This document shows, one piece after another, positions 45,042-54,034 of a stretch of DNA of 64,000 nt. Both the position numbers and the translations under genes were made by a program. The notes under the pieces are model-generated. The model had not been told where the DNA came from, made no database searches, and saw only the letters and a program-made list of their open reading frames with translations. The DNA is taken from assembly GCA_002748755.1 (NCBI GenBank), contig PDTD01000012.1, positions 53,488-117,487 of the forward strand, given 5' to 3'. This DNA is from Desulfobulbus propionicus (lineage in GTDB: Bacteria > Desulfobacterota > Desulfobulbia > Desulfobulbales > Desulfobulbaceae). Position 1 is the stretch's first letter. Every line of letters begins with the position of its first letter.

Positions 45042-45508
45042 CCGTCCAGGATTCGTTGCAGCGTTTTGGGACCTATACCAGTAACAGAAAGCAGTTCTTT
45101 TGGACTGCTGAAAGGCCCATGTTTTTGGCGATAGGCTATTATTTTTGCGGCAAGAGACGGCCCTATGCCCGGTAAAAGCATCAGTTCTCTGGCACCCGCA
45201 TCATTGATATTGAAAGGCGAGTGCAGGAAAAAACACTGCCTGGGTGTTTTTGAGTGTGCGGTGGTCTTGCCCCAGGCTTCTTCAAGCCTCCATGTCTCTG
45301 CACCCCATACCCCGAGATCAAGGGTTTGATGAGCCGGTATGCCTATCAAGCGGCTGTTTTCGTAGCGGTACACCCACCCTTTGCCGGGCCTTTCCCTAAA
45401 CGAGGGGAGTTCAATGGACAATAACAGTATAAGAATGCCTAAAAGAAAAAGGACAAGCACACGCTTGTCCTTCCTGTCCATGCGTTGCCCGGGCTGTGTG
45501 GTGCTCAT
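45020..45508 (-). CDS. ComEA-like helix-hairpin-helix protein
   Basis: The 162-residue product has one N-terminal membrane anchor (VLVLFLLGILILLLSI, about residues 17-32). A linker of about 60 residues is followed by a C-terminal ComEA-type double HhH (FNINDAGARELMLLPGIGPSLAAKII and LLSVTGIGPKTLQRI). It probably binds DNA non-specifically at the outer face of the inner membrane, possibly in DNA uptake. Its ATG overlaps the cimA stop (ATGA). No other competence gene is in the window. Confidence 0.82.
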   Translation of the reverse strand: MSTTQPGQRMDRKDKRVLVLFLLGILILLLSIELPSFRERPGKGWVYRYENSRLIGIPAHQTLDLGVWGAETWRLEEAWGKTTAHSKTPRQCFFLHSPFNINDAGARELMLLPGIGPSLAAKIIAYRQKHGPFSSPKELLSVTGIGPKTLQRILDGCPLTTQ

Positions 45509-47103
45509 GAGTGTTTTGTTTTATCGTCCTTGAGCAGCTTATAATTCATGCTGTCCACGAGAGCCTGCCAACTGGCCTCAATAATATTGACGGAAACCCC
45601 AACCGTTCCCCATCTATCGTGTTCGTCCCGGCTCTCTATAAGAACCCGTACCTTGGCTCCGGTCCCTGATTCGCCTGTAAGGACGCGTACTTTATAATCC
45701 ACCAGCTCAACCTTTTCAAGGCAAGGATAAAATCGAATCAATGCTTTGCGCAGAGCCTTATCCAGGGCATTAACCGGTCCATCTCCCATTGCTGCGGTAT
45801 GCACTTCGTTGCCGCCGACATAGAGACGTAGGGTTGCTTCGGTGAGGGGACGCTCTGTCATACTGTACTTGAAATTCATCACCCTGAATGCTTCCAGTTT
45901 GAAAAATTTACGCTGCAATCCCAGAGTACGACGCATGAGCAGCTCAAAGCTCGCTTCCGCTGCTTCATATTGATACCCCTGTTTTTCAAGCTCCTTCATC
46001 TCGCTGACAATGGAGGCCATCAGCGGGTCATCGGATTCCAGAGGGATACCGTATTTCTGGGCCTTCATCAGGACATTGGCCCTGCCCGCCTGATCAGAAA
46101 TGAGTATGCGCCTGATATTGCCAACTTTTTCAGGCTCAATATGTTCGTATGTTAAGGGATTGCGCTTGACGGCACTGACGTGAATACCGCCCTTGTGGGC
46201 AAAGGCTGATTCACCCACATAGGGTTGATAGCGGTTGTGGGGCAAATTGGCGAGTTCGTCAACAAGTCTGGAGGTGCTGTAGAGTTGATCGATATTGTCT
46301 TTGACCCCGCAGTCCAGCTCCATTTTGAAGACCAGAGCCGGAATAATCGAGGTCAGGTTACTGTTACCGCATCGCTCACCATAGCCGTTGATGGTGCCCT
46401 GTACCTGGTCGGCTCCCAGATCGATGCTGACCAGAGAATTTGCAACCCCTGTCTCCGAATCATTGTGAGCATGAATCCCTATCTTAACCCGATGCTTTTG
46501 CTGCTGCAGGAGTTTCTGCACCTCTGCCATGATAGCAGGTATTTCATGGGGTAACGTGCCCCCATTGGTATCACAGAGGACGATGGTTTCTGCTCCTCCT
46601 GCAACCGCGCTCTCAATGGTGGCCAGGCAGTACTCCCGGTTGCACTTGAATCCGTCAAAAAAGTGTTCTGCATCATAGAGCAGATTTTGAGCATGGGGTC
46701 GCAGATAGTGCAGGGATTCCCTGATAAGTACGAGGTTATCCTCAAGAGAAATGCGCAAGGCCTCCTGCACATGGACATCCCAACTTTTACCGAAAATGGT
46801 TATCGCCGGAGTTTTTGCCTCAATCAGACCCTGCAGGTTAGGGTCTTTTTCTGGTCTGTTGCTGTTATGTCGTGTTGATCCAAATGCGGTCAACCGGGCA
46901 TTCTTCAGCTCAATTGATCGCATTTTCTTAAAAAAATCTATGGCATGGGGATTGGCTCCGGGCCACCCTCCCTCAATATAATCGACCCCCAGCCGGTCAA
47001 GCTGCCTGCAGATCTTGATTTTGTCTTCAACGGAGAGGTTGAAATTTTCCGCCTGGGTCCCGTCACGAAGGCTTGTGTCGTATATCTCTATCCGTCTACT
47101 CAT
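45505..47103 (-). CDS. cimA: (R)-citramalate synthase
   Basis: CimA condenses pyruvate and acetyl-CoA to citramalate, a threonine-independent entry to isoleucine. The HMGL-like TIM barrel starts IYDTSLRDGTQAENF, with the family-specific IEGGWPGANP that separates CimA from 2-isopropylmalate synthase. HAHNDSETGVANS holds the metal histidines. The C-terminal LeuA-like regulatory domain spans the last 140 residues. The 532 residues match. The position directly after lysC links the aspartate-family and branched-chain pathways. Confidence 0.92.
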   Translation of the reverse strand: MSRRIEIYDTSLRDGTQAENFNLSVEDKIKICRQLDRLGVDYIEGGWPGANPHAIDFFKKMRSIELKNARLTAFGSTRHNSNRPEKDPNLQGLIEAKTPAITIFGKSWDVHVQEALRISLEDNLVLIRESLHYLRPHAQNLLYDAEHFFDGFKCNREYCLATIESAVAGGAETIVLCDTNGGTLPHEIPAIMAEVQKLLQQQKHRVKIGIHAHNDSETGVANSLVSIDLGADQVQGTINGYGERCGNSNLTSIIPALVFKMELDCGVKDNIDQLYSTSRLVDELANLPHNRYQPYVGESAFAHKGGIHVSAVKRNPLTYEHIEPEKVGNIRRILISDQAGRANVLMKAQKYGIPLESDDPLMASIVSEMKELEKQGYQYEAAEASFELLMRRTLGLQRKFFKLEAFRVMNFKYSMTERPLTEATLRLYVGGNEVHTAAMGDGPVNALDKALRKALIRFYPCLEKVELVDYKVRVLTGESGTGAKVRVLIESRDEHDRWGTVGVSVNIIEASWQALVDSMNYKLLKDDKTKHS

Positions 47104-47108
47104 GGAAA

Positions 47109-48350
47109 TTAGCTGGCTTCCTCGGTGGGTATATTGTCTTTCTCCAGGGCAAAAGCATCATGAAGCGCACGTACAGCCAGTTCAGTATACTTCTCGTCTA
47201 TAATGCAGGAGACCTTGATTTCTGAAGTGGAAACCATCTCCACATTGATGCCTTCTTTGGATAGGATCTGAAACATGGTTGAGGCCACACCAGAATGGTT
47301 GCGCATACCGACTCCTACAATGGAGACCTTGGCGATATGCTTGTCCCCTGAAATGGAATCCGTACCAATTGTATTGGCAATGCTCTCGACGATCTCCATA
47401 GTCCGGTCATAGTCACTCCGCATAACGGTAAAGGTTACATCCGTCATGTGGCCGTCTCGGGTATTTTGGATGATCATATCCACCAGAATCTCGGCATCTG
47501 AAATGGGAGTAAAAATACTGGCCGCCATGCCCGGTTGATCAGGAACTTTCTTGATTGTAATCCGAGCCTCATTTTTATTGTACGTGATGCCCGACACCAG
47601 TATGGATTCCATTCTTTTTTCCTCCTTAACTACCCATGTACCAATATTCTCTGAAAAGGTCGAGCGAACATGTATGGGCACATTGTACCGTTTCGCCATT
47701 CCCACTGAGCGAATATCCAGCACCTTGGCCCCCAGGCTGGCGAGTTCCAGCATCTCTTCGTAACTTATCCGATCAATTTTCCGCGCCTTTTCGTAAACAT
47801 TCGGATCGGTTGTGTACACTCCTTCCACATCGGTGAATATCTCACATATATCTGCCTGCAGGGCTGCAGCTAAAGCAACGGCCGTGGTATCAGAGCCCCC
47901 ACGGCCCAGGGTGGTGATGTCGCCTTGTTCATCCACGCCCTGAAACCCGGCAACAATAACAATGGTCCCTTGGCTCAGGTGGTTGCGGATACCTTCAGGA
48001 TCAATCTTGGTAATTCGAGCTTTGGTATGAACATTGTTCGTGCACAGGGGCACCTGATCCCCAAGCATCGAGCGTGCCTGCTGTCCCAACTCCATACAGG
48101 CCATGGCAAACAAGGAAACCGTGACCTGTTCTCCGGTGGAAAGAAGAACATCCAATTCCCTGGTATCAGGATTTTTTTGCATAGCATTGGCTAAACTTAC
48201 CAGACGGTCTGTCTCACCGGACATTGCAGAGAGAACAATAACCATTTGATGCCCTTCGGCCTGCCGGGCGATAACTCTTTCAGCCACCGCCTTGATTTTG
48301 TCAACAGAACCGACTGAAGTCCCGCCAAATTTTTGCACAATAAGCGCCAT
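47109..48350 (-). CDS. lysC: Aspartate kinase
   Basis: Aspartokinase phosphorylates aspartate, opening lysine, methionine and threonine synthesis. It begins MALIVQKFGGTSVGSVDKI and carries VLSAMSGETD, FQGVDEQGDITTLGRGGSDTTAVALAAAL and FTDVEGVYTTDP. Two ACT domains follow (about residues 265-410), the site of feedback control. A start at 48350 gives 413 residues, the class of the single-chain alpha/beta enzymes. It heads the nine-gene leftward run. Only 5 bp separate it from cimA. Confidence 0.94.
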   Translation of the reverse strand: MALIVQKFGGTSVGSVDKIKAVAERVIARQAEGHQMVIVLSAMSGETDRLVSLANAMQKNPDTRELDVLLSTGEQVTVSLFAMACMELGQQARSMLGDQVPLCTNNVHTKARITKIDPEGIRNHLSQGTIVIVAGFQGVDEQGDITTLGRGGSDTTAVALAAALQADICEIFTDVEGVYTTDPNVYEKARKIDRISYEEMLELASLGAKVLDIRSVGMAKRYNVPIHVRSTFSENIGTWVVKEEKRMESILVSGITYNKNEARITIKKVPDQPGMAASIFTPISDAEILVDMIIQNTRDGHMTDVTFTVMRSDYDRTMEIVESIANTIGTDSISGDKHIAKVSIVGVGMRNHSGVASTMFQILSKEGINVEMVSTSEIKVSCIIDEKYTELAVRALHDAFALEKDNIPTEEAS

Positions 48351-48714
48351 ACTCTTTCTATCCCTCTCGCCCAATAGACCGGTACGGTCTGCAATCATTC
48401 TTGTGGCATTCCCATGGTAGAGAATGCATTGACTCCAGTGCCCTGAATCTGGTACGGATTCAGGATGGTGTGGAGGCTGCATGCTCTCAAAGAGATTTTC
48501 CGGAGGCTTGTTTGTATGTCTCTTTTCCCAAATAAGGCAAATTATTCAAGAGAGAACCGGGTGGCAAAGACGGAACAAAGCTATCCCCCCTGTACGGCCT
48601 AACCATGCAACCATAAAAAGCGAACGTGACAGTATAAGACAAATATTTACGATTGCAACAGCAATCGATATTCGATACAGAGGAAAGTCTGTTTGCCTGG
48701 CAAGAGAGGACAAG
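48351..48714. other. Divergent control region between lysC and trmL
   Basis: The gap should contain both promoters. Open frames extend upstream from both genes but lack similarity. I see no repeat copy, T-box or riboswitch. Confidence 0.45.
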
Positions 48715-49185
48715 ATGACCCTGGAACCACTGCATATAGTTCTGGTAGAACCTGAAATACCACCGAATACAGGCTCCATAGCCCGGTTGTGCGGCGCCAC
48801 CGACACGGTGCTTGATCTTGTCCATCCACTAGGCTTCAGTGTCGATAACAAGCATCTCAAGAGAGCCGGCTTGGATTATTGGCCGTATGTGACCATTCAT
48901 CATTGGAATAGCCTGGAAGAATTCCTGCAGGCCCAGGATGAGGAAAGCCTCTTTTTTTTCACCACCAAAACCAGCAGGCCATATACCCGCGCCCGTTTTT
49001 TGCCCGGCTCAAGGTTGCTTTTCGGCAAAGAGACCAGGGGCCTTCCTGAGGAAATCCTTGCACTGTACCATGAGCGCTGCTATACAGTGCCAATGAGCAA
49101 TGCCGCCATTCGCAGTCTGAACTTGGCCATAACGACAGGAATCGTCCTCTATGAGGCCTTGCGTCAGACAGGCAGTCTGGAGTAA
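48715..49185 (+). CDS. trmL: tRNA (cytidine/uridine-34-2'-O)-methyltransferase
   Basis: TrmL methylates the wobble ribose of two leucine tRNAs. It is a SPOUT knot protein: HIVLVEPEIPPNTGSIARLCGAT (N-terminal motif), LFGKETRGLPEEIL and the C-terminal knot MSNAAIRSLNLAITTGIVLYEALRQ. The start at 48715 has GAGAGGA upstream and gives 156 residues, the family length. A longer in-frame extension to 48481 is rejected. Confidence 0.93.
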   Translation: MTLEPLHIVLVEPEIPPNTGSIARLCGATDTVLDLVHPLGFSVDNKHLKRAGLDYWPYVTIHHWNSLEEFLQAQDEESLFFFTTKTSRPYTRARFLPGSRLLFGKETRGLPEEILALYHERCYTVPMSNAAIRSLNLAITTGIVLYEALRQTGSLE

Positions 49186-49360
49186 ACCGTTTCACGATCT
49201 GGATTGGTAACAGCCCCATGGACCCTGCGGGATTACGCCCGCACGCAGGACAACTGTGCACATCGTGTGCTCCCACTTCTAGCCACGGATACCCAGCGGT
49301 TTGTGCAAACAAACAGTATCGTGAACAAAGATACCCATTTTTAACAAGAGGAAAAGCATT

Positions 49361-50443
49361 ATGCCTGAGAGGATTTACAATTTCAGCCCAGGACCGGCCA
49401 CCCTGCCCTATGAAGTCTTACAGCAAGCAGCCAGGGATATCGTGAATTACAACGAGAAGGGTATCGGCCTTATTGAACTGAGCCATCGCTCTCAAGATTT
49501 CATGGCCGTCGCGGATGAGACGGAAAAGCTTGTAAGGGAACTCCTGGCTGTTCCTGAAAACTATAAAGTGCTCTTTTTGCAGGGTGGAGCCTCCTCCCAG
49601 TTTTTCATGGTTCCTATGAATCTTTTGGGACCAGGGAAAAAAGCGACATATCTCAATACCGGTACCTGGGCAAAAAAAGCGATCAAGGAAGCACAGCTTT
49701 TTGGAGACATTGAGGTCGCCTACTCCAGTGAGGAGCAATCGTTCAACAGGGTGCCAAGAGATGATGAGTACAGTGTCGCACCTGCCAGTACGTATCTCTA
49801 TCTGGTTTCCAACAATACGATTTACGGCACCCAGTTTTCTGATATGCCTGACAAGGACACCATGCTTGTGGCCGACATGTCTTCCGATATATTCAGCAGA
49901 CCCGTGGATGTAAGCAAGTTTGGCCTTCTTTTTGCCGGGGCGCAGAAAAATATGGGGCCAGCCGGGGTCACCCTGGTTATTATTCGCGATGACCTCTTGG
50001 ACCGAGCGGGAGAAAAGGTGCCGACCATGCTCAAATACAAAACCCATGCTGATAAAGGGTCCATGTTCAACACCCCGCCCTGCTTTGCCTTATACTGTGT
50101 GGGACAGGTTTTGCAATGGCTTAAAAATCTTGGCGGTATTCCTGCCATTGAAAAGATAAACAGGGCAAAGGCCGAGCTCCTGTACAAATGCATCGATGCC
50201 ACGGACTTTTATCGGGGACACGCGGAGATCGCATCCCGTTCCCTGATGAATGTTACCTTTAACCTCCCCTCCCCTGAACTGGAAGCGAAGTTTATCGCCG
50301 AAGCAGGATCCATGGGGTTGGATGGCCTGAAGGGGCACCGTTCCATCGGCGGCTGTCGAGCATCCATCTACAACGCCTTTCCCATGGAAGGTGTTGAAAA
50401 ACTGGTGGAATTTATGACTGATTTTGCGAGAAAAAAAGGTTGA
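49361..50443 (+). CDS. serC: Phosphoserine aminotransferase
   Basis: SerC makes phosphoserine from 3-phosphohydroxypyruvate and glutamate, using PLP. It begins RIYNFSPGPATLPYEVL. The active-site Lys is in FAGAQKNMGPAGVT. SHRSQDF and GGASSQF contact the cofactor. The C-terminus has GHRSIGGCRASIYNAFP. The 360 residues are typical. The start has GAGG upstream. It is monocistronic and followed by repeat elements. Confidence 0.95.
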   Translation: MPERIYNFSPGPATLPYEVLQQAARDIVNYNEKGIGLIELSHRSQDFMAVADETEKLVRELLAVPENYKVLFLQGGASSQFFMVPMNLLGPGKKATYLNTGTWAKKAIKEAQLFGDIEVAYSSEEQSFNRVPRDDEYSVAPASTYLYLVSNNTIYGTQFSDMPDKDTMLVADMSSDIFSRPVDVSKFGLLFAGAQKNMGPAGVTLVIIRDDLLDRAGEKVPTMLKYKTHADKGSMFNTPPCFALYCVGQVLQWLKNLGGIPAIEKINRAKAELLYKCIDATDFYRGHAEIASRSLMNVTFNLPSPELEAKFIAEAGSMGLDGLKGHRSIGGCRASIYNAFPMEGVEKLVEFMTDFARKKG

Positions 50444-50564
50444 ACCGTGTGCGGGGGGGATCAGGTTCGCTCTTGTGAGAGCGCTCAAATCCAGCATAGG
50501 TGGCGCCATCTTGAGCAATGTTGTGACAGGAAAGAGAGGGTACTATCGGGGTACCCGCTTTCCT

Positions 50565-50790
50565 GGTCTGGATTGCTCATCAGCCCAGGTGGCGTCAGGT
50601 TTGGTACTTTTTAGTGACCCATTTTACTTGGGGTTATATGTTGCCAAAATACGGTGGTAGATGGTACTGCCTGGGCTGACTTTGGGGGAACAGTTTGGGG
50701 AAATCTGAGCCCCTCATCAAGAGCACACCCAATTTTTTTTAAGCTATTTTTTCTTAAACACGACAAATTATCCCTAAAACATCTGGGCTA
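50565..50790 (+). repeat. TIR repeat family, full-length copy
   Basis: The copy runs from GTCTGGATTGCTCATCAGC to AAAACATCTGGGCTA. Landmarks are CCAGGTGGCGTCAGG, TAGATGGTACTGCCTGGGCTGA and AAATCTGAGCCCCTCATCAA. CTAG stands at the right border (50788-50791). Confidence 0.75.
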
Positions 50791-50800
50791 GGCACTGTAA

Positions 50801-50854
50801 GTAGGTGCAACCGTTGAATCTGGCACCGCCTGAGCTAATGAGCAATCCAGGCTA
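50801..50854 (-). repeat. Partial copy of the repeat family, adjoining the radical SAM gene
   Basis: CTGGCACCGCCTGAGC and TAATGAGCAATCCAGGCTA form one arm and the outer end of the first module. It ends five bases before the ATG at 50859. The repeat therefore makes up the whole 5' leader next to that start. Confidence 0.7.
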
Positions 50855-50858
50855 ACCA

Positions 50859-51728
50859 ATGGACTATCAAGGAACTATCATCAGGCCTCCCAGTGAGGCC
50901 AACTCAATCATCCTGCAGATCACCACAGGGTGTTCCCACAACAAATGCACCTTTTGCGGGGCATATACCAATACACCATTCACCCGCAAAAACTGGGAGA
51001 TCATAGAACAGGATATTGCTTTTGCCGAGCGTTGGTGCAAAAGGCAAAAAACCGTATTCCTGGCTGATGGAGATGCACTTGCCTTGCCCCACGATCAAAT
51101 CCTGCACATACTCCACCTTATCAGGCACCGGCTCCCCTGGGTCAGAAGGGTCTCCAGCTACGCCACGGCACAAAATATTGCCCGAAAAACAGATCACCAG
51201 CTTGCCGAGTATCGTTCCTGTCATCTCCAGCGGCTGTACGTGGGGCTTGAAAGCGGGTTGGACCAGGTGCTGAGCAACGTTTGCAAAGGGGTCTCCAGTC
51301 AGGATATAGTGGATTCCTGTCAACGGATACGCCGGGCAGAAATTTTTCTTTCCGTTACCTGCCTGCTTGGGCTCGGAGGCAAAGCATTATCCGACGCCCA
51401 CGCCGAAGCCACCGCAACTGTTCTCAAACGAATAAAGCCCAACCAGGTTGCCATACTGACTTTGATGCTCATCCCAGGCACTCCTTTGTACACGGCATGG
51501 CAGAGAGGGAATTTTCAAATGCCTGATCAATATGGACTGCTGAGGGAACTCAGCAAGGTGATCCAGGGGTTGGATACTTTGAAAACCCAATTCTATGCAA
51601 ACCATGCTTCGAATTACTTTGATCTGCAAGGACGTCTGCCCCGGGATCGTACGATCCTGCTCGCCCGACTAGACAGTGCGCTGGCTGGCAGAGAGAAACT
51701 TAAACCAGAACAAGTACGACGATTGTAA
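50859..51728 (+). CDS. Radical SAM protein of unknown specificity
   Basis: The 289-residue protein carries the cluster motif CSHNKCTFC (residues 25-33) after PPSEANSIILQITTG. This start is characteristic of a B12-independent radical SAM family related to Elp3/coproporphyrinogen oxidases. YVGLESGLDQVL is a further conserved segment. The substrate is unknown. The start follows directly on a repeat end and has no clear ribosome binding site. It lies 2 bp upstream of rlmN, so the two are co-transcribed. Confidence 0.82.
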   Translation: MDYQGTIIRPPSEANSIILQITTGCSHNKCTFCGAYTNTPFTRKNWEIIEQDIAFAERWCKRQKTVFLADGDALALPHDQILHILHLIRHRLPWVRRVSSYATAQNIARKTDHQLAEYRSCHLQRLYVGLESGLDQVLSNVCKGVSSQDIVDSCQRIRRAEIFLSVTCLLGLGGKALSDAHAEATATVLKRIKPNQVAILTLMLIPGTPLYTAWQRGNFQMPDQYGLLRELSKVIQGLDTLKTQFYANHASNYFDLQGRLPRDRTILLARLDSALAGREKLKPEQVRRL

Positions 51729-51730
51729 CA

Positions 51731-52792
51731 GTGCTACGGGATGTTAAAAACCTCACCCAGGAAGAGCTTGTCGCCTTTGTGGAACAGTTGGGTCAGCCGG
51801 CATTTCGCGCCAGGCAGCTCCTTGCCTGGTTGTACAAACCTGGTATAACCCAATTTGAACAGATGACCGATCTGGCCAAGGTCTTTCGAGCAGTCTTGGC
51901 AGAAAAAGCTACAATCAGCCGTTTTGACAGAGCCATTATTGAAGAATCCCGGGATGGCACAATCAAGTTTGCTTTTCGACTTGAAGACGGTGCCGTTATA
52001 GAGTCTGTTTTTATTCCAGAAAATGATCGGAACACCCTTTGCGTGTCGTCACAGGTTGGTTGTGCCATGGGGTGTCACTTTTGCCTGACAGGACAGATGG
52101 GGTTTACCCGTAACCTTACCGCAGCCGAGATTATCAATCAGGTTTGTGCCGTGCGGGACTGGGCTCGCGCCGGTGAAAAGGGAGAGTTATCCAATCTGGT
52201 ATTCATGGGCATGGGGGAGCCATTGGCCAACATGAACAACCTGCTGAAATCCATTAGCATTCTTACTGAGCAGCGGGGTTTGGGTTTCTCTGCGCGGCGC
52301 ATCACTGTCTCGACCTGTGGTTTGGTTCCGCAGATGTTGGAGTTGGGGGAACAGACGAACGTGAATCTGGCAGTCAGCCTCCATGCGGTCGAAAATGACC
52401 AGAGAAACCGGATGATGCCGATTAATAGGAAATACCCAATACAGGAGATTGTTGCAGCCTGTAAGCAATACCGGCATAAAAAACGTCAACGCATCATGAT
52501 TGAGTATACCCTGCAGCAAGGTCTCAATGACAGTGACCACGATGCCCGGGCTCTGGCAGCCCTGCTCCGGGGAATTCCCTGTAAAATAAATCTTCTGGCC
52601 ACCAACAGCGGACCTGCTGTACAAGTACCCTCCTCTTCCCGGGACAGGATACTTGCTTTTCAACAGGTTCTTCGAGACAATGGTTATACGGTGTTCATTC
52701 GTCAAAGCCGAGGTAGTGATATTGCAGCAGCTTGTGGTCAGCTTGCAGGAAAACAATGGCAAGAGGAGAGAACGCAGCTTTTGGAACACTGA
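51731..52792 (+). CDS. rlmN: Dual-specificity RNA methyltransferase RlmN
   Basis: RlmN methylates C2 of A2503 in 23S rRNA and A37 of some tRNAs. The radical SAM motif is CAMGCHFC (near residue 110). The second catalytic Cys is in SDIAAACGQL at the C-terminus. GMGEPLANM and LAVSLHA are present. The frame starts with GTG at 51731, immediately after the preceding gene's stop. There is no upstream ribosome binding site, so translation is probably coupled. The 353 residues match the family. Confidence 0.94.
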   Translation: MLRDVKNLTQEELVAFVEQLGQPAFRARQLLAWLYKPGITQFEQMTDLAKVFRAVLAEKATISRFDRAIIEESRDGTIKFAFRLEDGAVIESVFIPENDRNTLCVSSQVGCAMGCHFCLTGQMGFTRNLTAAEIINQVCAVRDWARAGEKGELSNLVFMGMGEPLANMNNLLKSISILTEQRGLGFSARRITVSTCGLVPQMLELGEQTNVNLAVSLHAVENDQRNRMMPINRKYPIQEIVAACKQYRHKKRQRIMIEYTLQQGLNDSDHDARALAALLRGIPCKINLLATNSGPAVQVPSSSRDRILAFQQVLRDNGYTVFIRQSRGSDIAAACGQLAGKQWQEERTQLLEH

Positions 52793-52818
52793 ACTGTCCC
52801 CCCTTTCTCCTGAATCCG

Positions 52819-53091
52819 TCACGGAGTCTTGAGATGTCTGAGAATCGTACCAGAGTAGAACAATGAAAAATATCTCACAGTTTTCTCTGTTTCTGATATT
52901 GCACAACAACACTCATCGCTTTCTTCTCTGTGACGGATCCAACATTTGAGGAGGTCCGCCCTCTTCCCTTTCTGGTATTGACTGTGCTCGATGACAACGG
53001 TATTCACAACCTTTTCCAGCATGATCTGCAGATAATACCACCCAAAGCCCTCCAGCATCGGCCGCTGCTCGTTGTCTATCGGTTTCTTCAC
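52819..53091 (-). CDS. Small unknown protein, second gene of the zinc-ribbon cluster
   Basis: The 90-residue product is not recognised. It has the segment MLEGFGWYYLQIMLEKVV, which resembles the start of the upstream gene's product (LEGLNSYYLNLEKLTEHL). That suggests a shared small domain or an ancient duplication. A Cys run (ECCCAI) lies near the end. Its ATG overlaps the upstream stop by four bases, the strongest argument that it is real. Confidence 0.5.
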   Translation of the reverse strand: MKKPIDNEQRPMLEGFGWYYLQIMLEKVVNTVVIEHSQYQKGKRADLLKCWIRHREESDECCCAISETEKTVRYFSLFYSGTILRHLKTP

Positions 53092-53741
53092 TTGGACTGT
53101 CCATGGGGAAAGGCATGTACCTCTATACGCTCCCTGGCTTCGCGGTCAATTATCTCCTTGACATACGAACCAAATCGAAAAACACCTCCATCGACCTGCA
53201 CTTTACCTAAAAGCAGGATGTAATCTTCATCAGATTTGGACAGGCCACTGCCTCCCCATGAGTACGAACCGCCTACGCGGTGACCCTTCTGAAAAAAAAG
53301 CAGGCCACCTTCCTGCTTGTTCAGGATATCGACATCAATAAATCCCGAAAAATGCTTCTGCCTGAGCCTGAAAATGAGATCCGGGAGTGGTATGTCTGCT
53401 GATAGTAAAGATGGTTTTGCCCTTTGGTAGGTGGGCATTTGTCCCCAGAAAAAAACGGCATGGGGAGAAAGGTCAAATATTTTCAGCACAAAGCTGTATT
53501 GCTTGAATGGCTGCTCAACGACAGAAAGATTGTCCGAATGGACAGCTTTTTTGTCCTTTTCCTGAATAACACTTTGTATAATCTCATTTTCATCAAAAAA
53601 AATAAGAAACTCATGGGATACGGCTTTTCCATATATGCATCCTGAGCCTATCTCCCCCTGAAGGTGCTCGGTTAACTTTTCAAGATTGAGATAATAACTG
53701 TTGAGTCCTTCAAGATAGGGCTGTTCCTTGGGAGTTAGCAT
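53088..53741 (-). CDS. Unknown 217-residue protein, cytosolic, DUF4388-like centre
   Basis: I do not recognise the family with certainty. Residues of about 115-165 (LIFRLRQKHFSGFIDVDI followed by GGLLFFQKGHRVGG) resemble the pattern of DUF4388/PATAN-type domains, which are common in deltaproteobacterial signalling proteins. There is no signal peptide or membrane helix. It is coupled to the following gene by an ATGA overlap and preceded by a zinc-ribbon gene, so the three probably act together. Confidence 0.6.
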   Translation of the reverse strand: MLTPKEQPYLEGLNSYYLNLEKLTEHLQGEIGSGCIYGKAVSHEFLIFFDENEIIQSVIQEKDKKAVHSDNLSVVEQPFKQYSFVLKIFDLSPHAVFFWGQMPTYQRAKPSLLSADIPLPDLIFRLRQKHFSGFIDVDILNKQEGGLLFFQKGHRVGGSYSWGGSGLSKSDEDYILLLGKVQVDGGVFRFGSYVKEIIDREARERIEVHAFPHGQSK

Positions 53742-53857
53742 ACTGTTTAGCTTCAGGAGTCAAATGAAAGGTCTTCTCGCTATTCTCAGGTCACGGCTGA
53801 CCACAAACGAACTTGGGAAATCTCGGTGTACTGGCGTTTGCTCTGGTGTGCCAGGAA

Positions 53858-54034
53858 CTACTTCCTTTCGCCCATAAAATCTGGAGTACACTCTGATCTC
53901 ACACCCTGTTTTTGGTTTTTTTCGACAATTATGATATGTCCGCACTCCTGACAGTTAAACCTGGCGCGGTCACTTTTCATCTTGCTTTCATCAATAGTAT
54001 ATTTTTTTGAACAATCTTCGCAAATAGCAAGCAT
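53858..54034 (-). CDS. Small zinc-ribbon (MJ0042-type) protein
   Basis: This short gene encodes 58 residues. It begins MLAICEDCSKKYTIDESK and continues to FNCQECGHIIIVEK. The two CxxC pairs spaced by about 20 residues match the MJ0042-family zinc ribbon, often found at the N-terminus of larger deltaproteobacterial proteins. GGAGAG lies upstream of the ATG at 54034. The frame ends at TAG, 117 bp before the next gene. It could be free-standing or a separated N-terminal domain. Confidence 0.65.
   Translation of the reverse strand: MLAICEDCSKKYTIDESKMKSDRARFNCQECGHIIIVEKNQKQGVRSECTPDFMGERK

Noticed and set aside
52187-52912. A 241-codon open frame antisense to rlmN
   Set aside because: It lies opposite a clear radical SAM gene with all motifs, has no recognisable domain and runs past the gene end. 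It is a shadow frame.
53760-53945. A 61-codon open frame overlapping the zinc-ribbon gene
   Set aside because: The alternative frame at 53858-54034 has two CxxC pairs, a good ribosome binding site and a recognisable fold. This one has none.
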